Part shown: positions 33,973 to 42,821 of the stretch, in pieces
Layout of the letters: every line of letters starts with the position of its first letter
Position numbering within the stretch: the stretch's first letter is position 1
Origin: Caldicellulosiruptor diazotrophicus
GTDB taxonomy: Bacteria; Bacillota; Thermoanaerobacteria; Caldicellulosiruptorales; Caldicellulosiruptoraceae
Direction: 5' to 3'
NCBI RefSeq assembly: GCF_017347585.1
Contig: NZ_AP024480.1
Coordinates: 734,001 to 798,000 of the forward strand
Length of the DNA: 64,000 nucleotides
Program-made: the position numbers and the translations under genes
Notes under the pieces: generated by a model
What the model was told of the DNA's origin: nothing
The model's database searches: none
What the model saw: the letters and a program-made list of their open reading frames with translations, nothing else

Positions 33973-34953
33973 ATGGAAAAAATTTTTGCAATTGTTTCTA
34001 CAATTTTAGGATCAATAATAGGTGCTGGTTTTTCCACTGGTCAAGAGATTTTCTACTTTTTCTCTCAATTCAAAGAAAAAAGTTTTTTGTATATAGGCTT
34101 TTCTTCCATTCTTATATTTTTAATATTATTTTACCTTGTGAACATCAGAATCAAAAATATAATAATTTTAGTGATATTCAAATCTTACATTTTGGTCTTT
34201 TCTGTAATAACATTAACAGTTATGTTTTCAGCATTTGGTCAACTAGGAAAAGAACTTTTTGGTATTAATAAATATGTGTTTACTTTACTTTGTGTTGTCT
34301 TGAGCTTTGCAATATATAAGCATGGCTTGCTAACAATTATTAATTTAAACAAGGTTGTAGTAAGCATTTTAATTATGACAATTGCATTTATTTTTTCAAA
34401 ATTTATACACAAAAATACTATATTATTTCAATTTAAAAATTTAAATTTTCATTTATCAAAGGATATTTTTCATAATCTTATATTTCCTCTTCTTTACGCT
34501 ACTTACAACTCGTTACTTGCCTTTCCTGTAATAAATAATCTTGAAGAAAGATTTTGTAAGCAAGAGATTAAAATATCAATTGCCATTTCTGCTGTTCTAA
34601 CTTTTTTACTGATATTAATTATCAATATTCTATTACTTTCAGAAAACTGGATTCAGACTTCCCAAATGCCTCTTTTGAAAATTGAGAAGAATCCTGTTTT
34701 GCAGTTTGTCCTTGTAACCTGTACATTTTTAGAAATACTTACAACTATTCTCGCAAACTATATGGGTCTTTCTTATTCTATCAAAAATCATAAAATTAAG
34801 TTTGTGATTATCATCGTTTCGCTTATTTTAGGTTTTAATGAGTTTCAGGAACTTCTAAGAAAGCTGTACTCTCTCATGGGGTACATCGGTCTTGGCATTA
34901 TAATAATGATCCTATTATCTACACTAATCTTAAAAGATAAAAAACTAAAATAA
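33973..34953 (+). CDS. YkvI-like membrane transporter (APC superfamily)
   Basis: The 326-residue protein with about ten membrane helices opens with [19 protein letters not shown], the marker of YkvI-type proteins related to amino-acid transporters and spore-germination permeases. No soluble domain is present. The substrate is unknown. Its codon use is more AT-rich than the surrounding genes, as often seen for membrane proteins here. The 3' end overlaps uppP on the other strand by 35 nt. Confidence 0.8.
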   Translation: MEKIFAIVSTILGSIIGAGFSTGQEIFYFFSQFKEKSFLYIGFSSILIFLILFYLVNIRIKNIIILVIFKSYILVFSVITLTVMFSAFGQLGKELFGINKYVFTLLCVVLSFAIYKHGLLTIINLNKVVVSILIMTIAFIFSKFIHKNTILFQFKNLNFHLSKDIFHNLIFPLLYATYNSLLAFPVINNLEERFCKQEIKISIAISAVLTFLLILIINILLLSENWIQTSQMPLLKIEKNPVLQFVLVTCTFLEILTTILANYMGLSYSIKNHKIKFVIIIVSLILGFNEFQELLRKLYSLMGYIGLGIIIMILLSTLILKDKKLK

Positions 34954-35716
34954 CTGCGGCTAAGAAAAATCTATAATATGCAAAGATTTTAAAACCACTT
35001 TTCTTGACAATACCAAGCAAAAAATGGATTGCGAGAAAACCTACAACTGCCGATGTAAAAAATCCAATTGCAAAGCTGTAAAATTCTGTAAATACATAAT
35101 TTATATTTTTTAAAAGCGAAACAAATCCTGCACCAAGTATAATAGGTGCTGACATCAAGAACGAAAATTTAGCTGCAGCTTCTTTTTTAAGACCAAGCAA
35201 AAGTCCTGTTGTCATTGTAATGCCAGATCGCGAAATTCCAGGGAAAAGAGCAAACGCCTGTGAAATGCCAATTAAAGCTGCTTGCAACACATTCATCTTT
35301 GAAAGTTCCACTTTGTTTTTTGCGATTGAATCTACATAGTATAGTATGAATCCAAATACTGCAAGCACAATTGCAATTAAAAGATATTGTTTTCTAAAAA
35401 CTTCTTCTACAATATTTTCAAAAAAGTATCCAAAAAGTGCACCCGGAATTGTTGCAACTATTATGAACCAAAGCAATTTTCCTTTTTCTGACTTTGGCTT
35501 TGCAATTCCTTGTACCATGAGATCTAAGTAGTCCTTCCAAAAATATACAAGTACCGCTAAGAGTGTTCCAAGATGCAGAGCAACATCGAATACAAGAGAG
35601 TGTTCTTTCCAGCCAAAAAGCCATGGGAAGATTATCAGGTGTGCAGAGCTTGAAATTGGCAAAAATTCTCCAAGCCCCTGTAGTGTTCCTAGAAAAATTG
35701 CTTGGAATGCTGTCAA
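34919..35716 (-). CDS. uppP: Undecaprenyl-diphosphatase UppP (BacA)
   Basis: UppP dephosphorylates undecaprenyl pyrophosphate to recycle the lipid carrier for wall synthesis. At 265 residues it has the family motifs [15 protein letters not shown] (about 15-29, with the catalytic Glu and Ser) and [17 protein letters not shown] (about 158-174). The start is TTG at 35716 after a clear gaggaggg. UppS, which makes the lipid, is encoded at 57.7 kb. Confidence 0.95.
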   Translation of the reverse strand: MTAFQAIFLGTLQGLGEFLPISSSAHLIIFPWLFGWKEHSLVFDVALHLGTLLAVLVYFWKDYLDLMVQGIAKPKSEKGKLLWFIIVATIPGALFGYFFENIVEEVFRKQYLLIAIVLAVFGFILYYVDSIAKNKVELSKMNVLQAALIGISQAFALFPGISRSGITMTTGLLLGLKKEAAAKFSFLMSAPIILGAGFVSLLKNINYVFTEFYSFAIGFFTSAVVGFLAIHFLLGIVKKSGFKIFAYYRFFLAAVILVFYLLRLV

Positions 35717-35807
35717 AACAATACCCTCCTCTGCTTAAAAAGTTTTGGACTAATCTATTATATCAAAAATGTGTAATAGGAAAAATTAAAATTGTATAAG
35801 AATTTGG

Positions 35808-35813
35808 TATAAT
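35808..35813 (+). promoter_or_regulatory. Extended -10 promoter for tsaD
   Basis: TATAAT at 35808-35813 is preceded by TGG, forming an extended -10. The -35 region (35785-35790) is poor. Confidence 0.5.
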
Positions 35814-35859
35814 AAAGAAGTGTTAAACTTTATTTTATTAAGGAGCTGAGATTTAAAAG

Positions 35860-36870
35860 ATGCTTGTACTTGGAATTGAAACATCATGTGATGAAACTTC
35901 TGCTGCAATCGTAGAAGATGGAAGAAGAGTTTTGTCAAATGTGATATATTCTCAGACTGACATACACCATCAATTTGGTGGTGTTGTGCCAGAGATAGCT
36001 TCTCGCAAACATGTTGAGAAGATTTCATATGTTGTTGATATGGCGTTCAAACAGGCAGGTTTGGCTATACACGATATCGATGGTATTGCTGCAACGTACG
36101 GACCTGGGCTTGTAGGTTCGCTTCTTGTGGGGCTTTCGTTCGCAAAAGCACTAAGCTATGCCAGAAAACTTCCGTTTGTTGCTGTGAATCATATAGAAGG
36201 ACATATTTATGCAAATTTTATAACATACCCTCAACTTACACCTCCATTGATTGTTCTAGTAGTTTCTGGAGGACATACCAATCTAATTATTTTAAAAGAC
36301 TTTGATGTGTATGAGGTGGTTGGGAAAACAAGAGATGATGCGGCAGGTGAGGCTTTTGATAAGATTGCAAGATACTTGGGGCTTGGATATCCAGGCGGTC
36401 CGGCCATAGACAAAATCGCAAAACATGGTGATGAAGACAAATACAAATATCCTGTGGCTGGTGTTGATGGATACAATTTTAGTTTCAGTGGGATAAAATC
36501 TGCCGTGATAAACCATGTTCATGGACTTTGGCAAAAAAAAGAAGAATTTAGAATAGAAGATGTAGCTGCATCATTCCAAAAAACAGTTGTGAGTATGCTC
36601 GTGGAAAAGACAATCAGTCTTTCACTTGAGACAAATATCAGAAAAATAGCGGTTGCCGGTGGTGTTGCTGCAAACTCAAGGCTAAGAAGCGAATTTTATA
36701 AAAAGTGTGCTGAACACAATATTGAATTTTTTGTACCAGAATTAATATATTGTACAGACAATGCAGCTATGATTGCTTCATGTGGCTACTTTAAGCTGCA
36801 AAAAGGAATAGTATCATCTTACTGTGAAAATGCCGTTCCATATATAAATTTTGTAAGCAAAAAAAGTTAA
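35860..36870 (+). CDS. tsaD: tRNA N6-threonylcarbamoyladenosine transferase TsaD
   Basis: TsaD transfers threonylcarbamoyl to A37 of ANN-decoding tRNAs, together with TsaB/TsaE. At 336 residues the Kae1/TsaD marks are present: LGIETSCDETSAAIV start, SRKH, the metal ligands in VNHIEGHIYAN, SGGHTNLI, GEAFDKIARYLGLGYPGG, and GGVAANSRLR with a late CTDNAAMIA. The Shine-Dalgarno aaggag lies 14 nt before the ATG, longer than usual. The stop overlaps the convergent HD-GYP gene by 4 nt. Confidence 0.97.
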   Translation: MLVLGIETSCDETSAAIVEDGRRVLSNVIYSQTDIHHQFGGVVPEIASRKHVEKISYVVDMAFKQAGLAIHDIDGIAATYGPGLVGSLLVGLSFAKALSYARKLPFVAVNHIEGHIYANFITYPQLTPPLIVLVVSGGHTNLIILKDFDVYEVVGKTRDDAAGEAFDKIARYLGLGYPGGPAIDKIAKHGDEDKYKYPVAGVDGYNFSFSGIKSAVINHVHGLWQKKEEFRIEDVAASFQKTVVSMLVEKTISLSLETNIRKIAVAGGVAANSRLRSEFYKKCAEHNIEFFVPELIYCTDNAAMIASCGYFKLQKGIVSSYCENAVPYINFVSKKS

Positions 36871-37919
36871 TAGTTAATTACATCAATAATTTCCCTTTTA
36901 TAATCTTGTGAAAGGTCCACAAAATAAGGAATAAGTACAGGTGGACCTTCTTTTTTTGCAACAACTTTAACTATTGGTCTTGTCTTATTGAAAGGATTTT
37001 CTTCATATACAATTGCAATTTCACCAGTATTCAAAACAACAAAGCAACCCACCGGATACTTTACTACCATTTTCAAGAATTTTTGGACAATATCTTTATC
37101 AAAATAAATACCCGAATATTTTGTAAGATAATCTGCCGCCTTTGTTGGTACTATTTTCTTTTTATATACTCTGTCTGCTGTAAGAGCATCGTAGACATCC
37201 GCAACTGCCACTATTTTTGCGAACAAAGGGATTTTATCACCTTTGAGCTTGAGAGGATAACCCGACCCATCAAGTCTTTCGTGATGTAAAAGTGCTACTT
37301 CTGCAATCTTTTCAGAAACATCATCCATGTTTTTTACAATTTGATACCCATATATAGTATGTTTTTTCATCTCTTCAAACTCTTCATCAGTAAGCTTTGC
37401 TGGCTTATTCAATATTTCATGAGGGATTTTCATCTTGCCAAAATCATGCAGAAGTGCTGCCAAAGCCAGCTCTTCTATCTGTTTTCTATCAAGTTCCAAA
37501 AGCTTTCCAATTATAGCAGCAAAAATACTCACATCTACAGAGTGAAAATATGTATAGTTGTCAACATCTCTAAACCCAACTATTCGTAAAAACACGTCTT
37601 CTTCTTCAATTATTTGCCCAACAATATCATTTACTATTTCTTTAGCAACAAATGGGTCAACAATTTCTCCTGCCTTTGCAGACAGCATTAAATCCTGAAT
37701 AGCAACAAAAGTTTCATGATAAATGACCTCTTCTTTCACATAACTTTCTGTTTTTTCATCTTCCACGTAGACACTCTCAATATTGTGTTCTCTGAGCTTT
37801 TGAATAAATGAGGGTTTGATGATAAATCCCTCTGGGAGCAAAAGTTTGCCGTTTTCAGTAAACACATCCCGCGCAAGTTTCATACCTTCTTCGAGCTGGT
37901 CAACCGTCACTTTTTTCAT
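36867..37919 (-). CDS. HD-GYP domain cyclic-di-GMP phosphodiesterase
   Basis: The 350-residue cytoplasmic protein carries a complete HD-GYP domain (about 110-300): HSVDVSIFAA, LLHDFGKMKIP (HD), KKHTIYGY, LLHHERLDGSGYP (HHE and GYP), ADVYDALTADR. All metal ligands and the GYP loop are present, so hydrolysis of c-di-GMP to GMP is expected. The N-terminal 110 residues (VTVDQLEEGMKLARDVF, LLPEGFIIKPSFIQKL) match the DUF3391-like cap common to Clostridia HD-GYP proteins. It is the only intact c-di-GMP enzyme in this window and could act on the GEMM riboswitch at 26.9 kb. Confidence 0.92.
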   Translation of the reverse strand: MKKVTVDQLEEGMKLARDVFTENGKLLLPEGFIIKPSFIQKLREHNIESVYVEDEKTESYVKEEVIYHETFVAIQDLMLSAKAGEIVDPFVAKEIVNDIVGQIIEEEDVFLRIVGFRDVDNYTYFHSVDVSIFAAIIGKLLELDRKQIEELALAALLHDFGKMKIPHEILNKPAKLTDEEFEEMKKHTIYGYQIVKNMDDVSEKIAEVALLHHERLDGSGYPLKLKGDKIPLFAKIVAVADVYDALTADRVYKKKIVPTKAADYLTKYSGIYFDKDIVQKFLKMVVKYPVGCFVVLNTGEIAIVYEENPFNKTRPIVKVVAKKEGPPVLIPYFVDLSQDYKREIIDVINY

Positions 37920-37974
37920 GAGATTTTAAAACCCCTTTATTTTTAAAATCAGATTAAAGATTCTTCTGTATAAA

Positions 37975-38004
37975 ATTTTACAGCAACATTTTTTACCACG
38001 TCAA
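37975..38004 (-). promoter_or_regulatory. Promoter for the HD-GYP gene
   Basis: On the minus strand, TTGACG (38004-37999) and TAAAAT (37980-37975) are 18 bp apart, about 60 bp ahead of the start codon. Confidence 0.55.
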
Positions 38005-38172
38005 TAAGATTTATATATTCTAACACAATTTAAATTCTATCAAAGTGATATTCTTTTAAATTTTTTCTGAAAGGATTAACAAATTAGCAAAAGGATTTTT
38101 AATATCAGTGTAGAATATTTTATTTATCGCATACAAATTTAAATCTTTTAAGTTACAAGGGGGAATGCCTAT

Positions 38173-40257
38173 ATGAAAGACTATGCTCCGCAGTATATAA
38201 AGAATGTGGTTTTACTTGGTCACGGAGGGGATGGGAAAACAGTTCTCACAGAAAGTATGTTATTTGCCGCAAAATGTATTGACAGAATGGGAAGGATAGA
38301 AGATGGTACAACAACCTCAGACTTTGACCCTGAAGAAATAAAAAGACGAATCTCAATTTCAATGACAGTAGAACCACTTGAGTGGCAAAACTGTAAGATA
38401 AATATTCTTGACACGCCAGGATACTTTGACTTTGTTGGTGAGGTATGCGAAGCGTTGCATATAGCTGACTCTGCAGTGTTGGTAATCGGTGCAAAAACAG
38501 GTGTGCAGGTTGGCACTGAAAAATCATGGGAACTTGCACAGAAGTATAATCTTCCAGTGCTTATATATGTCAACAAAATGGACGAGGAAAACGCTAATTT
38601 TGACAAAGTAGTAAATAAAATCAAACAGATTTTAACACAAAAGGCAATTCCGATTCAGTATCCAATAATGGAAGATGGGAAGTTTATTGGCTTTGTTGAT
38701 GTGATTTCAAAAAGAGCTTACAGGTATGAAGATAACACCGCAAAGGAAATAGAAATTCCGAGCGGGTTGAGTGATAAAATTGAAGAGATAAGAAATAGTC
38801 TTATTGAAGATTCGGTCGAAAATGATGAAAATCTGATGGAAAAATATTTTGCAGGTGAAGAAATCTCTGATGATGAAATCTACAAAGGACTTGGTGAAGG
38901 GGTAAGACAAAGGTCAGTTTTTCCAATACTGTGCGGATGTGCTACAAAGGGTATTGGAGTTAAAGAGCTTTTAGATACTATCATAAAACTTTTGCCGGCA
39001 GCTGGTGAAAAACAGTACAAAGCAATGGATATAAAAAATGGAAATGAATTAGATATAAAAGTCGATAAGAACACTCCTGTATGTGCTTTTGTATTCAAAA
39101 CAGTTGCTGACCCGTTTGTTGGCAGGATTTCATACCTAAAAGTAGTGAGCGGTATTCTAAAACCAGAAATGACCTTATTTAATACCATGTCAGAAAAACT
39201 TGAAAAAATCTCACAAATCTTCATGATAAGAGGTAAAAAGCAAATCCCTGTATCTGAGCTTGTTGCAGGTGACATCGGTATTGTGACAAAGTTACAATCT
39301 ACTCTAACAAATTCCACCCTGTGCGAGCAGTCAAGACCAATAAAGCTTCAAGAAATTGATTTTCCCCGTCCGTGGCTAATGCTTGCCATTGAGCCAAAGA
39401 CAAAAGGTGATGAAGAAAAAATTTCAAACGGTCTTCACAAGCTTATGGAGGAGGACCTTACTTTCAGGATAGAAAAGAACAATGAAACTGGGCAAAACAT
39501 CATCTATGGTATTGGTGAGATGCACATAGATGTGATTGTCAGCAAGCTTAAAAACAAGTTTGGTGTCTCAGTAGTTTTATCTGACCCAAAAGTCCCTTAT
39601 AGAGAAACTATCAGAAAGAAGGTAAAGAGTGAAGGAAAGTACAAGAAACAAACAGGAGGACATGGCCAGTATGGACATGTTTTTATTGAATTTGAACCAG
39701 GTCCAGAAGAAGATTTAGTTTTTGAAGAGAAGATATTTGGTGGTGCGGTACCAAAACAATATATTCCAGCTGTTGAAAAGGGATTGAGAGAGTGTATTAA
39801 AAAGGGTGTGCTTGCAGGCTATCCTGTTATGAATTTGAAAGCTACATTGGTTGATGGGTCGTATCATCCAGTTGACTCATCAGAACTTGCGTTCAAAGTT
39901 GCAACATCTTTAGCCTTCAAAAAAGGTCTTGCACAAGCCAATCCGGTGCTTTTAGAACCAATTATGAGTGTGAAAGTTGTAGTTCCACAGAACTATACAG
40001 GTGATATTATGGGTGATTTGAACAGACGAAGAGGAAGAGTTTTAGGAATGCAGCCGCTTGACAGTCACTTAGAAGAGATTTTAGCAGAAGTTCCTCTTGC
40101 TGAGATGTTCAAATACGCAACAGACCTCAGGTCAATGACACAGGGAAGAGGATATTTTTCCATGGAGTTTGCAAGGTATGAGGAAGTTCCAAGCCATATT
40201 GCCCAAAAAATAATTGAGGCAGCTAAGAGTACACTTCAAGAGGAAGAAGAGGAGTAA
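38173..40257 (+). CDS. EF-G-like translational GTPase (EF-G-2 type) lacking the switch II histidine
   Basis: The 694-residue paralogue of elongation factor G has all five EF-G domains. G1 is GHGGDGKT (16-23), G3 is DTPGYFDF (80-87) and G4 is NKMD (134-137). Ordinary EF-G has GHVDHGKT and DTPGHVDF; here the catalytic histidine of G3 is Tyr84. The same substitution is known in the EF-G-2 subgroup (for example in Thermus), whose role is unclear and whose GTPase and translocase activity differ from EF-G. The C-terminal domains IV-V (GGHGQYGHVFIEFEP, GDIMGDLNRRRGRVLGM) are intact. No tufA, rpsL or rpsG lies nearby, which confirms it is not the main fusA. Confidence 0.92.
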   Translation: MKDYAPQYIKNVVLLGHGGDGKTVLTESMLFAAKCIDRMGRIEDGTTTSDFDPEEIKRRISISMTVEPLEWQNCKINILDTPGYFDFVGEVCEALHIADSAVLVIGAKTGVQVGTEKSWELAQKYNLPVLIYVNKMDEENANFDKVVNKIKQILTQKAIPIQYPIMEDGKFIGFVDVISKRAYRYEDNTAKEIEIPSGLSDKIEEIRNSLIEDSVENDENLMEKYFAGEEISDDEIYKGLGEGVRQRSVFPILCGCATKGIGVKELLDTIIKLLPAAGEKQYKAMDIKNGNELDIKVDKNTPVCAFVFKTVADPFVGRISYLKVVSGILKPEMTLFNTMSEKLEKISQIFMIRGKKQIPVSELVAGDIGIVTKLQSTLTNSTLCEQSRPIKLQEIDFPRPWLMLAIEPKTKGDEEKISNGLHKLMEEDLTFRIEKNNETGQNIIYGIGEMHIDVIVSKLKNKFGVSVVLSDPKVPYRETIRKKVKSEGKYKKQTGGHGQYGHVFIEFEPGPEEDLVFEEKIFGGAVPKQYIPAVEKGLRECIKKGVLAGYPVMNLKATLVDGSYHPVDSSELAFKVATSLAFKKGLAQANPVLLEPIMSVKVVVPQNYTGDIMGDLNRRRGRVLGMQPLDSHLEEILAEVPLAEMFKYATDLRSMTQGRGYFSMEFARYEEVPSHIAQKIIEAAKSTLQEEEEE

Positions 40258-40275
40258 AAAAATTTTAATTTGCTA

Positions 40276-40304
40276 TTTACAAAATGCTAAAATGGGGTTA
40301 TAAT
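40276..40304 (+). promoter_or_regulatory. Strong sigma-A promoter for the zinc-ribbon gene
   Basis: TTTACA (40276-40281) and TATAAT (40299-40304) have ideal 17-bp spacing. The predicted start is near 40311, at the base of a hairpin. Confidence 0.75.
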
Positions 40305-40310
40305 TAAAAA

Positions 40311-40345
40311 GACGTTGGTTGTTCGGCAAATGAACAATGGGCGTC
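40311..40345 (+). promoter_or_regulatory. 5' leader hairpin of the zinc-ribbon transcript
   Basis: gacgttggttgttc (40311-40324) can pair with gaacaatgggcgtc (40332-40345) at 13 of 14 positions (three are G-U), with a 7-nt loop. It begins at the predicted transcription start. It could protect the RNA end or control translation of the downstream gene; no known family is recognised. Confidence 0.55.
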
Positions 40346-40383
40346 AGAAAAATTTAAATCCATGAAGTGAGGGGAATTTTAGA

Positions 40384-40680
40384 ATGTATCAAGACAAGGT
40401 TTTAGTTTGCAAGGATTGCGGAAGAGAGTTTGTTTTCACAGCAGGTGAACAGGAATTCTACGCACAGAAAGGGTTCAAGAATGAACCAACAAGATGCAAA
40501 GAGTGCAGAGACCAGAGAAAGGCCATGCAAAGAAGAGATTCCAGACAGGGTCAAAGACGTGAACTTTACGACGCAGTTTGCAGTGCTTGTGGGAAAGAGA
40601 CAAAGGTTCCGTTCAGACCAAGAAACGACAGACCCATATACTGCAGTGATTGTTTCTCCAAGATAAAAGCAGCAAGATAA
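40384..40680 (+). CDS. Small zinc-ribbon (CxxC) protein
   Basis: This 98-residue protein has an N-terminal CKDCGREFVFTAGEQEFYAQKGF...RCKECR zinc ribbon (about 9-42) of the zf-trcl type, an RQ-rich basic linker, and a second CSACGKE...YCSDC ribbon (about 67-90). Four CxxC pairs imply two zinc sites. Such proteins are abundant in Clostridia and may bind nucleic acid or ribosomes; the function is not known. It has a strong promoter, a stable leader hairpin and its own terminator, so it is likely well expressed. Shine-Dalgarno is gaggggaa. Confidence 0.85.
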   Translation: MYQDKVLVCKDCGREFVFTAGEQEFYAQKGFKNEPTRCKECRDQRKAMQRRDSRQGQRRELYDAVCSACGKETKVPFRPRNDRPIYCSDCFSKIKAAR

Positions 40681-40711
40681 CCACTGCAGGTTTAAATAAA
40701 ATGGGGAAGTT

Positions 40712-40744
40712 AAAAGCCGCATCAATGTGATGCGGCTTTTGTTT
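40712..40744. terminator. Bidirectional intrinsic terminator
   Basis: aaaagccgcatca (40712-40724) pairs with tgatgcggctttt (40728-40740), followed by gttt. It serves the convergent zinc-ribbon and deacetylase genes. Confidence 0.85.
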
Positions 40745-41624
40745 TAAACTGAATGGGTTTTTGTATCTTGTCAATTGTTTCAAATTTATATCCCTGTTTT
40801 TTAAAAGCTTTGATTATACTTGGCAGAGCTTCTATCACATTCTTTTTAGAAAAGCTGTCATGCATTAAAAGTACAACTCTATTTTTCTTATTAGCTGTTG
40901 AAAAAGTAATTTTTAAGATTTGTTCTGGTGTAAGATTTTCATGATTTTTCATTGAGTCACCAGTAATTGCGTTCCAGTCAATATATATTATGCCATTTGT
41001 ATCAAGAAATTTTTTAATTTGAGGAGAAACTCTGCTCAATGATCCGCCAGGAAATCTGTAGTATTTAGGTTTTATCCCTATAATTTTGTAAATAGTATCT
41101 TGAGCTTTTTTGAAATCTTCAACAAAATGATTAAAATCTTTATATATGCTATTATACTTGTGAGAATATGAATGATTACCTATCAAATGTCCTTTCTGAT
41201 AAATTTCTTTTAGATACTTTGGATATTTGATACAGTTTACACCTACAACAAAAAATGTAGCTTTAACTTTTTCATTTTCCAAAATTTCGAGTATGGAAGG
41301 AGTTACAGGAGACGGTCCATCATCGATAGTTAGATAAATAATTTTATCATTTTTTTCTTGTTTTTCAACTTCCACATTCTTGTTTTGACTATCGGGAAGA
41401 TATTTGGGCTTGTCATATTTACTTAAGCTGACTTTAGCTGGATTTTGTTTATGTGAAGGTTTTGGTTTGTCAGAAATCCTAAGCCTCTCTTCTTGAAAGT
41501 AAGAATAATTTTGTTTTAAAATTATGGTAGAGAAAAAATTTTTGCTGATGATCATAGATACAAAGAAAAAAAATAACGCTAAAATTGCGGTAAAAGCTAT
41601 ATATAACAACTTTTTCAGTTTCAA
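40722..41624 (-). CDS. Membrane-anchored polysaccharide deacetylase
   Basis: This carbohydrate esterase family 4 (NodB) protein of 300 residues has an N-terminal membrane anchor at 5-30, a basic Pro/Lys-rich stalk (about 45-85), then the catalytic domain (about 90-290). TIDDGPSP carries the metal and base aspartates, HLIGNHSYSH the two metal histidines, and YRFPGGSLS the third motif. The C-terminal VVLLMHDS provides the last histidine. It probably deacetylates peptidoglycan or another wall glycan on the outer face. The start is TTG at 41624. Confidence 0.9.
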   Translation of the reverse strand: MKLKKLLYIAFTAILALFFFFVSMIISKNFFSTIILKQNYSYFQEERLRISDKPKPSHKQNPAKVSLSKYDKPKYLPDSQNKNVEVEKQEKNDKIIYLTIDDGPSPVTPSILEILENEKVKATFFVVGVNCIKYPKYLKEIYQKGHLIGNHSYSHKYNSIYKDFNHFVEDFKKAQDTIYKIIGIKPKYYRFPGGSLSRVSPQIKKFLDTNGIIYIDWNAITGDSMKNHENLTPEQILKITFSTANKKNRVVLLMHDSFSKKNVIEALPSIIKAFKKQGYKFETIDKIQKPIQFKTKAASH

Positions 41625-41667
41625 CCTTTTTTCTTACCTTTCCAGAAAGCATTTTATACAAATTATT

Positions 41668-41696
41668 ATAATATATTTGTTACATCTTAACAACAA
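41668..41696 (-). promoter_or_regulatory. Promoter for the deacetylase gene
   Basis: On the minus strand, TTGTTG (41696-41691) and TATTAT (41673-41668) are 17 bp apart. Confidence 0.5.
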
Positions 41697-41704
41697 GAAA
41701 TATA

Positions 41705-41733
41705 TTGCATTTTAAAGAAAAATGTTTTAAAAT
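41705..41733 (+). promoter_or_regulatory. Promoter of the ctsR-clpC operon
   Basis: TTGCAT (41705-41710) and TAAAAT (41728-41733) are 17 bp apart. The predicted start is near 41740, just before the CtsR box. Confidence 0.6.
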
Positions 41734-41743
41734 ATATTTGCAA

Positions 41744-41760
41744 GGTCAAAGATAGTCAAA
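41744..41760 (+). promoter_or_regulatory. CtsR operator
   Basis: GGTCAAA-GAT-AGTCAAA is a full match to the CtsR heptad direct repeat (RGTCAAA-N3-RGTCAAA). It lies directly after the predicted transcription start, so bound CtsR would block initiation or early elongation of its own operon. Confidence 0.92.
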
Positions 41761-41792
41761 GTCAGCTAAGTTTGAAGCGGGGTGGAATTTTT

Positions 41793-42251
41793 ATGCCAAG
41801 GCTTTCTGACATCATTGAGGAGTTTATAAAACAACTCATTGAAAAAAAAGATGGTGAGGTTGAAATTCAGAGGAATGAGCTTGCAAACTTTTTCAACTGT
41901 GCACCATCTCAGATAAATTATGTACTTTCCACCAGATTTACTATCGAAAGAGGGTATTATATTGAAAGCAAACGTGGTGGAGGGGGTTCTATTAGAATTG
42001 TAAAAGTCAAGTTTGAAAATTCTTCTAATCTGCTTGAAAATATTTTGAACAATATAAGCTCACCTGTAAGTCAGCATCAAGCAAATGAAATTGTGGAGTG
42101 TCTGCTTGAAAATGGTGTTATATCAAAAAGAGAAGCTAATATAATGAAAGCTGCGCTTAATGACAAAACATTACCTGTAAACCAGCCGTTGAAAGATTCT
42201 CTCAGAATGTTAATTCTAAAAGCAATGATAATTTCCCTTATGAATGGGTAA
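41793..42251 (+). CDS. ctsR: CtsR, class III heat-shock repressor
   Basis: CtsR is the dimeric winged-helix repressor of clp genes; heat or arginine phosphorylation by McsB releases it. The ATG at 41793 is used (152 residues) because members begin with xxLSDIIExxxK and gcggggtgg sits just upstream; an in-frame TTG at 41772 is not needed. The DNA-binding part includes FNCAPSQINYVLSTRFT and the glycine-rich wing RGGGGSIRI (about 59-67). The operator is seen at 41744. It is the first gene of the four-gene operon. Confidence 0.97.
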   Translation: MPRLSDIIEEFIKQLIEKKDGEVEIQRNELANFFNCAPSQINYVLSTRFTIERGYYIESKRGGGGSIRIVKVKFENSSNLLENILNNISSPVSQHQANEIVECLLENGVISKREANIMKAALNDKTLPVNQPLKDSLRMLILKAMIISLMNG

Positions 42252-42299
42252 TATTTAAATGAGAGTAGAAGCTTTTTTTATAAAGGACGGTGAGATATT

Positions 42300-42812
42300 A
42301 TGCTTTGCGAAAATTGTGGGAAAAGACCGGCAACTGTTCATTATACTCAGATTATAAACGGAGTTAAGACAGAGATGCATCTTTGCGAAATATGCGCAAA
42401 ACAGAAAGGTAGTATAGAATTTGATGCACCGTTTTCTGTAACAAACTTTTTGGCAGGGATACTTGAACCAGCTTTTGGGGCACAAGTGTTAAAACCTTCT
42501 TTAGAGATTGCTCTTACATGCAAGGGGTGCGGTATGACATTTGATGAGTTCAGAAGGGCTGGAAGGTTTGGTTGTGCTATGTGTTATAGCTCATTTTCAG
42601 AAAAACTTTATCCCATTTTTCGCAGGATTCATGGAAATACTAAGCATGTAGGTAAAATTCCTACCAAGATGGGCGAAGACATAGCAATAAAAAGAGAAAT
42701 AGATAGGCTCAAAATAGAGCTCAATGTGGCTATAAAGAATGAGGAATATGAAAAAGCTGCACAGATTAGAGATAAGATAAGAGATCTTGAAAAAAAGCTT
42801 TCACGGGAGTGA
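42300..42812 (+). CDS. mcsA: McsA, activator of the McsB arginine kinase
   Basis: The 170-residue zinc protein has CxxC pairs at CENCGKRP, CEICAKQ, CKGCGMTF and CAMCY, and a C-terminal UVR motif (NEEYEKAAQIRDKIRDLEKKL, about 146-166). McsA activates McsB and helps target substrates to ClpC. Its place between ctsR and mcsB is standard for Firmicutes. Confidence 0.95.
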   Translation: MLCENCGKRPATVHYTQIINGVKTEMHLCEICAKQKGSIEFDAPFSVTNFLAGILEPAFGAQVLKPSLEIALTCKGCGMTFDEFRRAGRFGCAMCYSSFSEKLYPIFRRIHGNTKHVGKIPTKMGEDIAIKREIDRLKIELNVAIKNEEYEKAAQIRDKIRDLEKKLSRE

Positions 42813-42821
42813 TTTTTCAAG

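Noticed and set aside
34919-34953. Overlap of the YkvI-like and uppP 3' ends as an antisense control element
   Set aside because: Thirty-five bases of convergent overlap is ordinary in a compact genome; there is no further sign of regulation.
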